Part shown: positions 1 through 6,694 of the stretch, piece by piece
Layout: each line of letters opens with the position of its first letter
How positions within the stretch are numbered: position 1 is the first letter of the stretch
NCBI GenBank assembly: GCA_045652405.1
Contig: JAZRUF010000120.1
Coordinates: 1-11,180 of the forward strand
Direction: 5' to 3'
Length of the DNA stretch: 11,180 nucleotides
DNA from: JAZRUF01 sp045652405
GTDB lineage: Bacteria > Bacillota > Clostridia > Oscillospirales > JAAYXM01
Made by a program: the position numbers and the translations under genes
Notes under the pieces: model-generated
What the model saw: only the letters and a program-made list of their open reading frames with translations
What the model was told of the DNA's origin: nothing
Database searches by the model: none

Positions 1-9
1 AGAGCGGAG

Positions 10-34
10 ATTTGTAAAAGCAAAATTTGTAAAA
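10..34 (+). repeat. short direct repeat upstream of scaffold gene
   Basis: The 10-base word atttgtaaaa occurs twice, at 10-19 and 25-34, in an AT-rich stretch just before the first gene. It may be part of a leader or the tail of an upstream gene, but it could also be chance in AT-rich sequence. Confidence 0.3.
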
Positions 35-43
35 TAAAAAAAT

Positions 44-50
44 GGAGGAA
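44..50 (+). promoter_or_regulatory. ribosome binding site that fixes the start at 57
   Basis: GGAGGAA at 44-50 is a strong Shine-Dalgarno sequence 6 nt before the ATG at 57. The in-frame ATG at 42 overlaps this site and would have no ribosome binding site of its own, so 57 is the better start. Confidence 0.8.
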
Positions 51-56
51 TGCAAC

Positions 57-653
57 ATGACTGAAAAAACCAATCAGGAAGTGGAGCGCGAGACTGACGC
101 GCTTCCGGAGAAGCTCTTTGAAGAGGCGAAAACCACGCCATCATATGAGAGTTTGGAGGCGAAGCCTTCGACAATAACCGTAAAGTATAACGGTGAGGAG
201 AAGCAGATAAGTCTCGAGGAGGCGGTTGTGCTTGCTCAGAAGGGCATGAATTACGACCATGTAGTGGCAGAGCGTGACAGCAAATACAAGCGGGAGCTGG
301 ATGTACTGGAGCGTTACGCCGCGATGAGCGGAATGAGCCGTGATGAGTATGTACGCCGTTTGGAGGAGGAGGAAGCCGCGTCTGCGTCCGGCGAGGACTG
401 GCGCGGAATGCAGGAGCTGTACAGCGTATATCCCGAGCTGAGACAGCAGGGAGTACCCGCCGAGGTAAGTGATGCGATACGCGCAGGAGAAAACCCACTC
501 CGCGCATATCAGAACCACAGAATTTCCGAGCTTACCCGGGAGCTTGAAAATCAGGAACGCATAGAGCGGGTGCGCGCACGCGCGATAGGCTCTGTACGCG
601 GTGATGCGACAGAGCGTGTACGCGACGCATTTTTAGAGGGATTTATACTTTAA
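57..653 (+). CDS. phage scaffolding-like protein
   Basis: A 198-residue acidic, Glu/Arg-rich protein, mostly predicted helical or coiled-coil by eye, with no membrane segment or signal peptide. A disordered acidic N-terminus (about 1-40) is followed by a short beta-like segment containing VKYNGEE and then a helical part with QKGMNYDHV. That pattern recalls scaffold proteins encoded just before the major capsid protein in clostridial prophages, where they guide procapsid assembly and are then lost. The gene directly precedes a capsid gene with a 67-nt gap, the classic scaffold-capsid order. Start 57 is chosen over 42 because of the SD at 44-50. The scaffold role is inferred from composition and position; no catalytic protease motif is visible. 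Confidence 0.65.
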   Translation: MTEKTNQEVERETDALPEKLFEEAKTTPSYESLEAKPSTITVKYNGEEKQISLEEAVVLAQKGMNYDHVVAERDSKYKRELDVLERYAAMSGMSRDEYVRRLEEEEAASASGEDWRGMQELYSVYPELRQQGVPAEVSDAIRAGENPLRAYQNHRISELTRELENQERIERVRARAIGSVRGDATERVRDAFLEGFIL

Positions 654-720
654 CTCACGATGAACCAACGCCAAAGGGCAAAACAAAAATTATTTGATTT
701 AAGAAAGGAAAAATAAAACT

Positions 721-1776
721 ATGGCTATTAATTTACATGAAAAATACGCAAGCGAAATCCAGTCAAAATTCACACGCGAGAGTCTCATCGCAGGAAGACT
801 CTCCGACCTTTACTCCTTCACCGGCGTAAAGACCGTAAACATTACAACCCCAATTACCGTGCCGATGGTTGACTACACCCGCTCCGGCGCTAACCGCTAC
901 GGCACTCCGCAGGAGATGCAGGACATCGTTCAGGAGCTTACACTGACTCAGGACAAGAGCTTTGCAATGACAATCGACAAGGGCAACAACTCCGACCAGT
1001 CAGGCGTAAAAGAGGCGGGCAGAATGCTCTCACTGCAGATTGCTGAGCAGGCGGTCCCGACCATGGACAAATACTGCTTCAATCAGCTTGTTGAAAAAGC
1101 CGGCAAGCTCGCAGGCAGCACTGAGGAGCTTACTCGCGAGAACATCTGCGCACGTATTACCGCGGCAACCGTCTACATGGACGATGCGGAAGTCCCTGCA
1201 GAGGACAGAACCCTGTTTGTTCCCAGCTCAACCTACGCTATGCTCCGCAGCTCTGAGGAGTTCCAGAAGTGCGATGCACTGATGGAAAAATCCCTTGCAA
1301 AGGGTCAGGTCGGTACATATGACGGCATGGCGGTAATCAAGGTTCCCACCGCACGCTGGCCCGAGGCTGCAAACTTCATTGTTGTGCACAAGGCGGCTGC
1401 ATGTGCACCTGTAAAGCTCAACGACACAAAGCTCCATCAGGACCCGCCGGGAATTTCCGGTGCACTGCTCGAGGGCAGACAGTACTACGACCTGTTCGTA
1501 TTCGGCGCAAAGTGCGCAGGTGTATACGCAGATGTAAATACAAACGTAAAGCCTGTGGTTCAAACACCGTACTACGATTACGACTACTGCAACATCGTCA
1601 GCGATGAAAGCGACGGCGCAAGCTTCTGCTATACGATTGACGGAAGTGACCCGCGCTACTCAAAGAACGTTGCCTACGGAAGTTCCATGGCAACAGTTGA
1701 ACCCGGCACAAAGGTCCGCGCATACGGCTTCAGAGAAGGCTGCTTCAACTCGGAAGTAATCGAATTTGAAATTTAA
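721..1776 (+). CDS. phage major capsid protein with C-terminal Ig-like domain
   Basis: A 351-residue protein. Residues 1 to about 278 match the HK97-fold major capsid family common in clostridial prophages. Recognisable stretches are LHEKY near the N-terminus, DYTRSGANRYGTPQEMQD (51-68), TIDKGNNSDQ (84-93) and KLHQDPPGISG (237-247). It would form the icosahedral shell. Residues about 285-351 are a separate add-on: YTIDGSDP (304-311), then a GTKVRAYGF-like strand and a SEVIEF end. This resembles the chitobiase/beta-hexosaminidase C-terminal or FN3-associated Ig-like domain. Such domains on capsids are usually displayed outside and may bind glycans; that role is inferred. An AAAGGA SD at 704-709 precedes the ATG. 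The gene is intact, and its codon use by eye resembles its neighbours. Confidence 0.85.
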   Translation: MAINLHEKYASEIQSKFTRESLIAGRLSDLYSFTGVKTVNITTPITVPMVDYTRSGANRYGTPQEMQDIVQELTLTQDKSFAMTIDKGNNSDQSGVKEAGRMLSLQIAEQAVPTMDKYCFNQLVEKAGKLAGSTEELTRENICARITAATVYMDDAEVPAEDRTLFVPSSTYAMLRSSEEFQKCDALMEKSLAKGQVGTYDGMAVIKVPTARWPEAANFIVVHKAAACAPVKLNDTKLHQDPPGISGALLEGRQYYDLFVFGAKCAGVYADVNTNVKPVVQTPYYDYDYCNIVSDESDGASFCYTIDGSDPRYSKNVAYGSSMATVEPGTKVRAYGFREGCFNSEVIEFEI

Positions 1777-1790
1777 GGCGGTGGCTTGAT

Positions 1791-3017
1791 ATGGCAGGTA
1801 TGAAAAATCTGCCGGTGTATACTGCGACGGCGGGAAATTCTTCCCGCCGTGCAGTCAAGGCGGCCGTGTACCCTAAGGCGGGCGGCACGCCTTACATCGG
1901 ATATGTTATTGACGGCAGAACGTATAAGGACCCGAACGGCAAAGTGCGTATAGACGATGGTTCACGCGTCGAGCTCGCCGACGGACGCAGCTATATTTAC
2001 AACCGCGAAAGCGGCGGCGTGCCAAACTACGCGACCGCGATGCAAATCTATGAGAACTCTATAAAATCGGATTTGGACGCATACCGCAATAGCCGCAGGA
2101 ACGCAGACCGCGCGATTGATTTGAGTGTAAGTCAGATGGTCGAAGACCTCAGAGCGGACCAAAAGAGAGTCAATGAGAGAAATAAGGCTGCAAAGAAAGA
2201 GCTTGCACGCGCATACCGCGATGCGACAAACCCGCACGGTGTTGTTGCCCAGCGCCTTGAAGCACTCGGCTTGGGTGACTCGGGATATGCGGAGAGCACG
2301 TATGCCAAGCTCGGCGGCGAGTACCAGAGGGCACTGGGTGAAATGGATGCTGCCGAGCTTCAGGCACTCAGTGAGATAGATTCGGCGATAACCCGCGCAT
2401 ACCGTGACGGCGAGATAGAAAAAGCCAAGGCGTGGCAGGAGCTTGAAAAGGACATCTTAAAGTACAGCTCGGAGAAGAACGAAAAGCTTGCAGACATGCG
2501 CTTTAAAGCGGCGAGCGCTGCCGCGGATGACGAGCGCTGGCAGCAGGAATGGCAAAAAGAGCTTGAGGAGAGCGAATATTCACGCCGCCGTGACGAGCTG
2601 CGTGACAGCCGTGATGCCAAAGAAGATGCTTATGACCGCGCGCTCAGCCTTGTAAAGCTCGGCATAAGCAACAATGAAATTGCCGCGGCACTCGGCATAA
2701 GCCGTGCACAGGCGGATGCGATTGCCGCTCGCGCAGTAGCAAAGAAAAGCTCATCGGGTACAAAGACGAGCTCATCAAGCTCTAAGGTAAAGAGCGTGAG
2801 TGAGCAAAAAAAAACTAAGATGACCGCCGCCGAGCGGGCTGAGCTTGATAAAAAACAGCAGGAAAAAATTGCAAAGCTCAAAGCCGCGATTGCCGCGGTT
2901 ATTGATAGCGAGAACATAACAGACGCTGAGGAGATACAACGCCTTTACGACCAGTATGTTATAGATGCGGTAACCAATGGGTATATAACGCGCGAAGATT
3001 TAGAGTATTTGTATTAA
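1791..3017 (+). CDS. phage-associated coiled-coil protein, function unknown
   Basis: A 408-residue highly charged protein. Residues about 30-80 form a small beta-rich region with GYVIDGRTYKDPNG. Residues about 90-290 are a long Ala/Glu/Arg/Lys helical region, broken near 155-170 by a glycine-rich motif (LGLGDSGYAES) that I recall from proteins encoded after capsid genes in clostridial prophages. Residues about 287-308 (LVKLGISNNEIAAALGISRAQ) look like a helix-turn-helix or small helical hairpin. A Ser/Lys-rich linker (319-345) leads to a final helical segment. It lies 14 nt after the capsid gene, with an SD-like GGCGGTGG, and is the last gene before a strong terminator. It may be a minor virion or internal head protein. 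I cannot assign a biochemical role, and it is not a recognised portal, tail fibre or enzyme. Confidence 0.6.
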   Translation: MAGMKNLPVYTATAGNSSRRAVKAAVYPKAGGTPYIGYVIDGRTYKDPNGKVRIDDGSRVELADGRSYIYNRESGGVPNYATAMQIYENSIKSDLDAYRNSRRNADRAIDLSVSQMVEDLRADQKRVNERNKAAKKELARAYRDATNPHGVVAQRLEALGLGDSGYAESTYAKLGGEYQRALGEMDAAELQALSEIDSAITRAYRDGEIEKAKAWQELEKDILKYSSEKNEKLADMRFKAASAAADDERWQQEWQKELEESEYSRRRDELRDSRDAKEDAYDRALSLVKLGISNNEIAAALGISRAQADAIAARAVAKKSSSGTKTSSSSSKVKSVSEQKKTKMTAAERAELDKKQQEKIAKLKAAIAAVIDSENITDAEEIQRLYDQYVIDAVTNGYITREDLEYLY

Positions 3018-3020
3018 AGA

Positions 3021-3052
3021 ATATAAAAAGCCTCTTCGGGGGCTTTTTATAT
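3021..3052 (+). terminator. intrinsic terminator ending the phage head module
   Basis: A 14-bp stem (3021-3034 with 3039-3052, one T-G pair) is closed by a C(TTCG)G tetraloop, a very stable RNA loop. A-rich and T-rich arms flank the GC core, so it could work in both directions. It separates the phage-type genes from the metal transporter operon. Confidence 0.9.
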
Positions 3053-3080
3053 TGCATATTAGGTGGCGCGGGAGTATACT
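3052..3080 (+). promoter_or_regulatory. sigma-A type promoter for mntP operon
   Basis: TTGCAT at 3052-3057 and TATACT at 3075-3080 are separated by 17 bases. Transcription would begin near 3087, leaving a leader of only about 34 nt. An AGAGAGG ribosome site follows at about 3102-3108. The leader is too short for a yybP-ykoY manganese riboswitch. Confidence 0.65.
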
Positions 3081-3120
3081 ATATATTAATTGAGACATTT
3101 AAAGAGAGGTAGAAAACCTT

Positions 3121-3693
3121 ATGGGATTATTTGAGCTTTTCCTGATAGGTATAGGACTTTCGATGGATGCATTCGCCGTTGCCGTGTGCAAGGGGCTCTG
3201 CATGTCGAAAATAAACAAAAAGCATGCGGTGATTATCGCGCTCTTTTTCGGCGGGTTCCAGTTTCTTATGCCGGTTATAGGATGGCTTTTAGGCACGCAG
3301 TTTGAGCGGTATATCGTAAGCTTTGACCATTGGATTGCATTTGCACTTTTGGCGTTTATCGGCGGGAAGATGATATACGAGGCGGTAAGCGATGATGAGG
3401 AAGATTCATGCAGTACGGATAAGAGGCTTGATTTAAAAGAGCTTACGCTCCTTGCTGTAGCAACGAGTATTGACGCGCTCGCGGTGGGGATAACCTTTGC
3501 TTTTTTAAAGGTAAATATTCTGCCTGCTGCAGGGCTTATAGGAATTACAACGTTTGTCCTCTCCCTTGCGGGTGTAGTCATAGGCAACCGCTTCGGAAGC
3601 AGGTACAAGAAAAAAGCCGAGATATGCGGCGGTGTTATACTCATCCTCATAGGTCTTAAAATATTGCTTGAGCATCTGGGGATAATGTTTTAG
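3121..3693 (+). CDS. mntP: manganese efflux pump MntP
   Basis: A 190-residue membrane protein of the MntP/YebN family (two DUF204 repeats), which exports Mn2+ across the cytoplasmic membrane and protects against manganese overload. The protein shows six hydrophobic segments in two related halves. The signature GLSMDAFAVAVCKGL (12-26) carries Asp16, and its counterpart ATSIDALAVG (114-123) carries Asp118; these are the conserved intramembrane acidic residues of the family. An acidic loop (90-96) joins the halves. Length matches the family (about 180-190). It is first in an operon with a ZIP transporter 35 nt downstream. No manganese riboswitch is seen upstream, so control may be through a protein such as MntR, or constitutive; this is inference. 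Confidence 0.92.
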   Translation: MGLFELFLIGIGLSMDAFAVAVCKGLCMSKINKKHAVIIALFFGGFQFLMPVIGWLLGTQFERYIVSFDHWIAFALLAFIGGKMIYEAVSDDEEDSCSTDKRLDLKELTLLAVATSIDALAVGITFAFLKVNILPAAGLIGITTFVLSLAGVVIGNRFGSRYKKKAEICGGVILILIGLKILLEHLGIMF

Positions 3694-3728
3694 AAGAGAA
3701 AAATCCTTATAAAAAGAAGTGATAAATT

Positions 3729-4481
3729 ATGAAGCTAGTTATCTTAACCGCATTGGGTGTCGGCGGTGCGACGCTTTTCGGAACTCTGCTCGGATTTGCG
3801 TTTAAGGGTCTGTCGCACAGGTTTTCGGATATTGTTCTCTCCTTTGCCGCGGGCGTAATGCTCGCCGCCGCGGTGCTCGGACTTATTCTGCCTTCGCTCG
3901 AATACGGCGGAAACTTAAGCGTAATCGTAACCGTTGCAGGGGTTTTTGTCGGCGCAATGTGCCTAAACCTCATCGACCGCGTCACGCCGCATTTGCACAG
4001 ACTTGTCGGAGCTGAGGATGAGGAGCATAACAATGCGGATTTAAACCGCGTTCTGTTGTTTGTAACCGCGATTGCGATACACAACCTGCCCGAAGGCATT
4101 GCCGCGGGTGTCGGATTCGGCAGCGGAGATACCTCAAACGCACTCATGATAGCCGGCGGTATCGCGCTTCAGAACATACCCGAGGGTATGGTGATTATAG
4201 CACCCATGCTCGCGGCGGGTATAAGCCGAAGAAAGACATTCATCTGCGCGGCGATAACCGGACTTATCGAGGTGCTGGGAACGCTTGTAGGATACTTCGC
4301 GGTAAGCCTCGCATCTGCGATTTTACCATTTTCACTCGCGTTTGCGGGCGGCACTATGCTCTATGTAATAAGTGATGAGATGATACCAGAAACTCACGCG
4401 CACGGAAGCCAGCGCGGCGCGACGTATGCACTGCTCGTAGGCTTTTGCCTGATGCTTGTGTTTGACGTACTTTTAGGATAG
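3729..4481 (+). CDS. ZIP family divalent metal transporter
   Basis: A 250-residue membrane protein with about eight hydrophobic segments, of the ZIP (ZupT/GufA-like) family, which moves Zn2+, and often Fe2+ or Mn2+, into the cytoplasm. The two metal-site helices are clear: HNLPEG at 118-123 (TM4) and QNIPEG at 148-153 (TM5). The binuclear-site His of the second motif is Gln here, which occurs in some family members. Glu181 and a histidine-containing DEMIPETHAHG segment (216-226) follow. The loop between TM3 and TM4 is short and acidic/His-containing (DEEHNN), the usual metal-rich loop in reduced form. It follows mntP by 35 nt with an AGAAGTGA-like ribosome site, so the two are probably co-transcribed. 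Substrate metal cannot be read from sequence; Zn or Mn are the main candidates. Confidence 0.9.
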   Translation: MKLVILTALGVGGATLFGTLLGFAFKGLSHRFSDIVLSFAAGVMLAAAVLGLILPSLEYGGNLSVIVTVAGVFVGAMCLNLIDRVTPHLHRLVGAEDEEHNNADLNRVLLFVTAIAIHNLPEGIAAGVGFGSGDTSNALMIAGGIALQNIPEGMVIIAPMLAAGISRRKTFICAAITGLIEVLGTLVGYFAVSLASAILPFSLAFAGGTMLYVISDEMIPETHAHGSQRGATYALLVGFCLMLVFDVLLG

Positions 4482-4511
4482 AAAAAAGCCTACCGGCAGG
4501 TAGGCTTTTTT
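4482..4511. terminator. bidirectional terminator between convergent operons
   Basis: A perfect 13-bp stem (4482-4494 with 4499-4511) has a 4-nt GGCA loop, six A on the left and six T on the right, so it has a U-tract in both directions. It starts right after the ZIP stop codon and ends 4 nt before the PTS stop codon, serving both transcripts. Confidence 0.95.
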
Positions 4512-4514
4512 ATA

Positions 4515-6020
4515 TTAATCTTCACGCTCTAAAATGTCTAAAATATGGTTTTTATATAAAATGGCTTTCGCGCCGTATACCGCCTGTATACCGCCGCCGA
4601 TTTCGAGCACGTCCGCAGCGCCGAGCGCTTTGAGTGCTGCGCGGTCTACCTTTGATTTATCGCGCACGTTTACGCGCAGGCGGGTTATGCACGCGTCAAC
4701 GTCCTCCATATTCTCGCCACCGCCAAACGCCTCAATTATTTTAATCGCGTCCTCTTTGAGCTTTCCCTTGGTAACAAGATTTGACTGCACACCGGGCTGG
4801 TCGCTGTCCTCATCGTTTCTGCCGGGTGTCATGACATTGAATTTAAGGATAAGGAACTTAAAGAGGAAGTAATAAATAACCGCCCAAAGTATGCCTACCG
4901 GTATGACAAGCAGCCAGTTTGTCCTGGCATTTCCCTGAAGCACGCCGAAGAGCAGAAAGTCGATAACACCGCCTGAGAACGTGTTTCCTATCGAGATGTT
5001 TAAAAGGTCCGCGACCAGGAAGGAGAGACCGTCTAAAAACGAGTGTATCACGTAAAGCCACGGCGCTACAAAAAGGAACATAAACTCAATTGGTTCGGTT
5101 ATGCCGGTTATAAATGAGGTCAGCGCAACGCCGAGGAACAATCCCGCAAAAGCGCGCCGCTTTTCACGTGCCACACAGCGGTACATCGCAAGGCATGCGG
5201 CGGGGAGTGCAAACATCATCGTGGCAAAACGCCCTGCAAAAAAGCGCGTGCCCTCGGTGAAAAGTCCGACGTGGTTGGGGTCTGCCATCTGCGCGAAGAA
5301 TATCTTCTGCGCGCCGACAACGGTTTCACCCGCCACCTGTGCAACGCCGCCGAGCTCCGAGTACCAGAAGAGCGGGTAAATCATGTGGTGGAGTCCAACC
5401 GCACCGCACAGACGCATCAGGAAGCCGTAAAGGAAGGTTCCGAAAACGCCGAGTTTTGCAATGCCCTCGCCCGCGGTGACGAGCAAATTCTGAAACGGCG
5501 GCCATACTATGAAGAAAAATACGCCGACAAGAATCGCGGCAAAGGACGCGGCAATGGGTACAAACCGCGAGCCACCGAAAAATCCGAGCACCTGCGGAAG
5601 CTCAATATTGCTGTAGCGGTTGTGTAGCCACACGGTAATTGAGCCAATGACTATCGCGCCGATAACACCTGTATCTATGCCGGTTTCGCGCCCGAAAATC
5701 GTTAGGAGCGCGGAAATCGTCGCGGTCATGACAAGATAGCCCAAAATTCCCGCGAGTGCGGCTACGCCCTTGTCACGCTTTGCAAGACCTATGCACAGAC
5801 CAATGCATAACAGTAGTGACAGGTTTGCAAAAACCGCGTTGCCTGCCTGGCTCATTACATTGAATATTCCCTGCAGCACCGCATTTGAGAGTATCGGATA
5901 TTCGGCTATCGTTGCAGGGTTTGAAAATGCGCCGCCGATGCCGAGCAAAAGTCCCGCCGCGGGGAGTACCGCAATCGGCAGCATAAAGGATTTTCCTATT
6001 TTCTGAAGCTGTTTAAACAT
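4515..6020 (-). CDS. ptsG: PTS glucose/GlcNAc-family transporter EIICB
   Basis: A 501-residue sugar permease-phosphotransferase of the glucose/N-acetylglucosamine/maltose PTS family. EIIC (about 1-395) forms the membrane channel and binds sugar: GGSRFVPI (149-156), GLHH (209-212) and the signature GITEPIEF (306-313). A linker beginning at the typical TPGR (398-401) leads to EIIB (about 417-497), with the phosphorylated cysteine Cys444 in DACITRLRV. The sugar would be phosphorylated as it enters, with phosphate from the EIIA encoded 17 nt upstream. An AGGAAGGTG ribosome site precedes the start. The EIIC ending and the MMFALPAA segment look most like PtsG/MalX, so glucose or a glucoside is favoured. 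GlcNAc is not excluded, so the symbol is tentative. Confidence 0.88.
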   Translation of the reverse strand: MFKQLQKIGKSFMLPIAVLPAAGLLLGIGGAFSNPATIAEYPILSNAVLQGIFNVMSQAGNAVFANLSLLLCIGLCIGLAKRDKGVAALAGILGYLVMTATISALLTIFGRETGIDTGVIGAIVIGSITVWLHNRYSNIELPQVLGFFGGSRFVPIAASFAAILVGVFFFIVWPPFQNLLVTAGEGIAKLGVFGTFLYGFLMRLCGAVGLHHMIYPLFWYSELGGVAQVAGETVVGAQKIFFAQMADPNHVGLFTEGTRFFAGRFATMMFALPAACLAMYRCVAREKRRAFAGLFLGVALTSFITGITEPIEFMFLFVAPWLYVIHSFLDGLSFLVADLLNISIGNTFSGGVIDFLLFGVLQGNARTNWLLVIPVGILWAVIYYFLFKFLILKFNVMTPGRNDEDSDQPGVQSNLVTKGKLKEDAIKIIEAFGGGENMEDVDACITRLRVNVRDKSKVDRAALKALGAADVLEIGGGIQAVYGAKAILYKNHILDILERED

Positions 6021-6037
6021 AGTACACCTTCCTGTAT

Positions 6038-6520
6038 TTATTTCGGAGAATAGCTCATGACAGTGTCGGATACCGTAACATTCTTCCCAAGCATCTCCTC
6101 GTCAATTGAGCATTTCTCACCGCTTGAGATTACCAATATAACGTCGCATTCAAAGCCTGCGTCCTTTAAGGTTTTAAAATCTACGTCCACAAGCCGCTCG
6201 CCCTGAGCGACGCGCTCACCGCCTTTTACATGGCTTTTAAAACCGTCGCCCTTGCGCTTTACCGTGTCAATACCTATGTGGATGAGGGCTTCTGCACCGT
6301 CAGAGGTTGTGATGCCTATCGCATGCCCGCCGGGGAATACCGTGCTTATCACGCCCGCGACCGGCGCGCAGACGGAGGAATTCTCGGGCTCGACGGCAAA
6401 ACCGTACCCCATCGTTCCGGCAGAGAATACCGGGTCATTTACCTTGGAAAGCTGCTTTAACATACCGTTTACCGGCGCGGTTACATTGCGGGTTTTTGAC
6501 TTGCGTTTTCCGAAAAACAT
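6038..6520 (-). CDS. crr: PTS EIIA component, glucose (Crr) family
   Basis: A 160-residue soluble EIIA of the glucose family, which passes phosphate from HPr to the cysteine of EIIB. The fold markers are present: APVNG near the N-terminus, CAPVAGVISTVFPGGHAIG (51-69) with His66, and LIHIGIDTV (79-87) with His81, the phosphorylated residue. The spacing of 15 residues between the two histidines equals that of E. coli Crr (His75 and His90). GDGF and GERVAQGE follow as expected. It is the first gene of a two-gene operon with the EIICB gene 17 nt downstream, so the PTS is split as EIIA plus EIICB. A GGAG SD lies about 13 nt before the ATG. HPr and enzyme I must be encoded elsewhere. Confidence 0.92.
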   Translation of the reverse strand: MFFGKRKSKTRNVTAPVNGMLKQLSKVNDPVFSAGTMGYGFAVEPENSSVCAPVAGVISTVFPGGHAIGITTSDGAEALIHIGIDTVKRKGDGFKSHVKGGERVAQGERLVDVDFKTLKDAGFECDVILVISSGEKCSIDEEMLGKNVTVSDTVMSYSPK

Positions 6521-6694
6521 AGTATATCATTCTCCATTCTGCAATTTTTTGAGTTTGTAGAGTTAAAATGTAGTCTGCGCGTATGCATGAAAAATTATGC
6601 AAAGGGCGAAATTTTCAAATTTCTACTATACAGATTTTAAAAATTGAGGTATACTAAAACTATAATAACCTAAATTGAAGGGAAGGTTTTATAA
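6521..6694. promoter_or_regulatory. divergent control region between PTS and SLH genes
   Basis: This 174-bp AT-rich spacer separates divergent genes. For the SLH gene, TATAAT at 6661-6666 is a consensus -10 box with no good -35 box, and TATACT at 6650-6655 is an alternative. A strong GGAAGG ribosome site lies at 6681-6686. Two short inverted repeats are present: GAAATTT-TC-AAATTTC at 6608-6623 and GCATGA-AAAA-TTATGC at 6585-6600 (one G-T pair). They could be operators for the PTS promoter. I see no convincing PTS promoter, no cre-like site and no clear LicT/SacY-type antiterminator. Confidence 0.45.
6608..6623. promoter_or_regulatory. candidate operator palindrome
   Basis: A perfect 7-bp inverted repeat with a 2-nt centre lies in the divergent spacer. 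An ACTATA on the + strand at 6625-6630 (TATAGT on the - strand) could be a -10 box for the PTS operon, which would place this palindrome at its start site. The AT-rich content makes chance possible. Confidence 0.3.

Noticed and set aside
42..56. Alternative start of the first gene at ATG 42
   Set aside because: It overlaps the GGAGGAA ribosome binding site that correctly serves the ATG at 57 and has no such site of its own.
1..56. Prophage attachment site at the window edge
   Set aside because: The only repeat is a 10-base AT-rich direct repeat 15 nt apart, inside the leader of the scaffold gene, and there is no tRNA or matching copy near 3052.
3053..3120. Manganese (yybP-ykoY) riboswitch before mntP
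   Set aside because: Only 68 nt lie between the terminator and the start, and the promoter uses part of that; the riboswitch needs about 100 nt and its conserved loops are not seen.
3099..3650. 183-codon open frame antisense to mntP
   Set aside because: It is the mirror of a strongly recognised MntP gene, and its translation shows no known family features and lacks a good ribosome site.
5271..5627. 118-codon + strand open frame inside the PTS gene
   Set aside because: It is antisense to conserved EIIC motifs and has no ribosome site or family resemblance.
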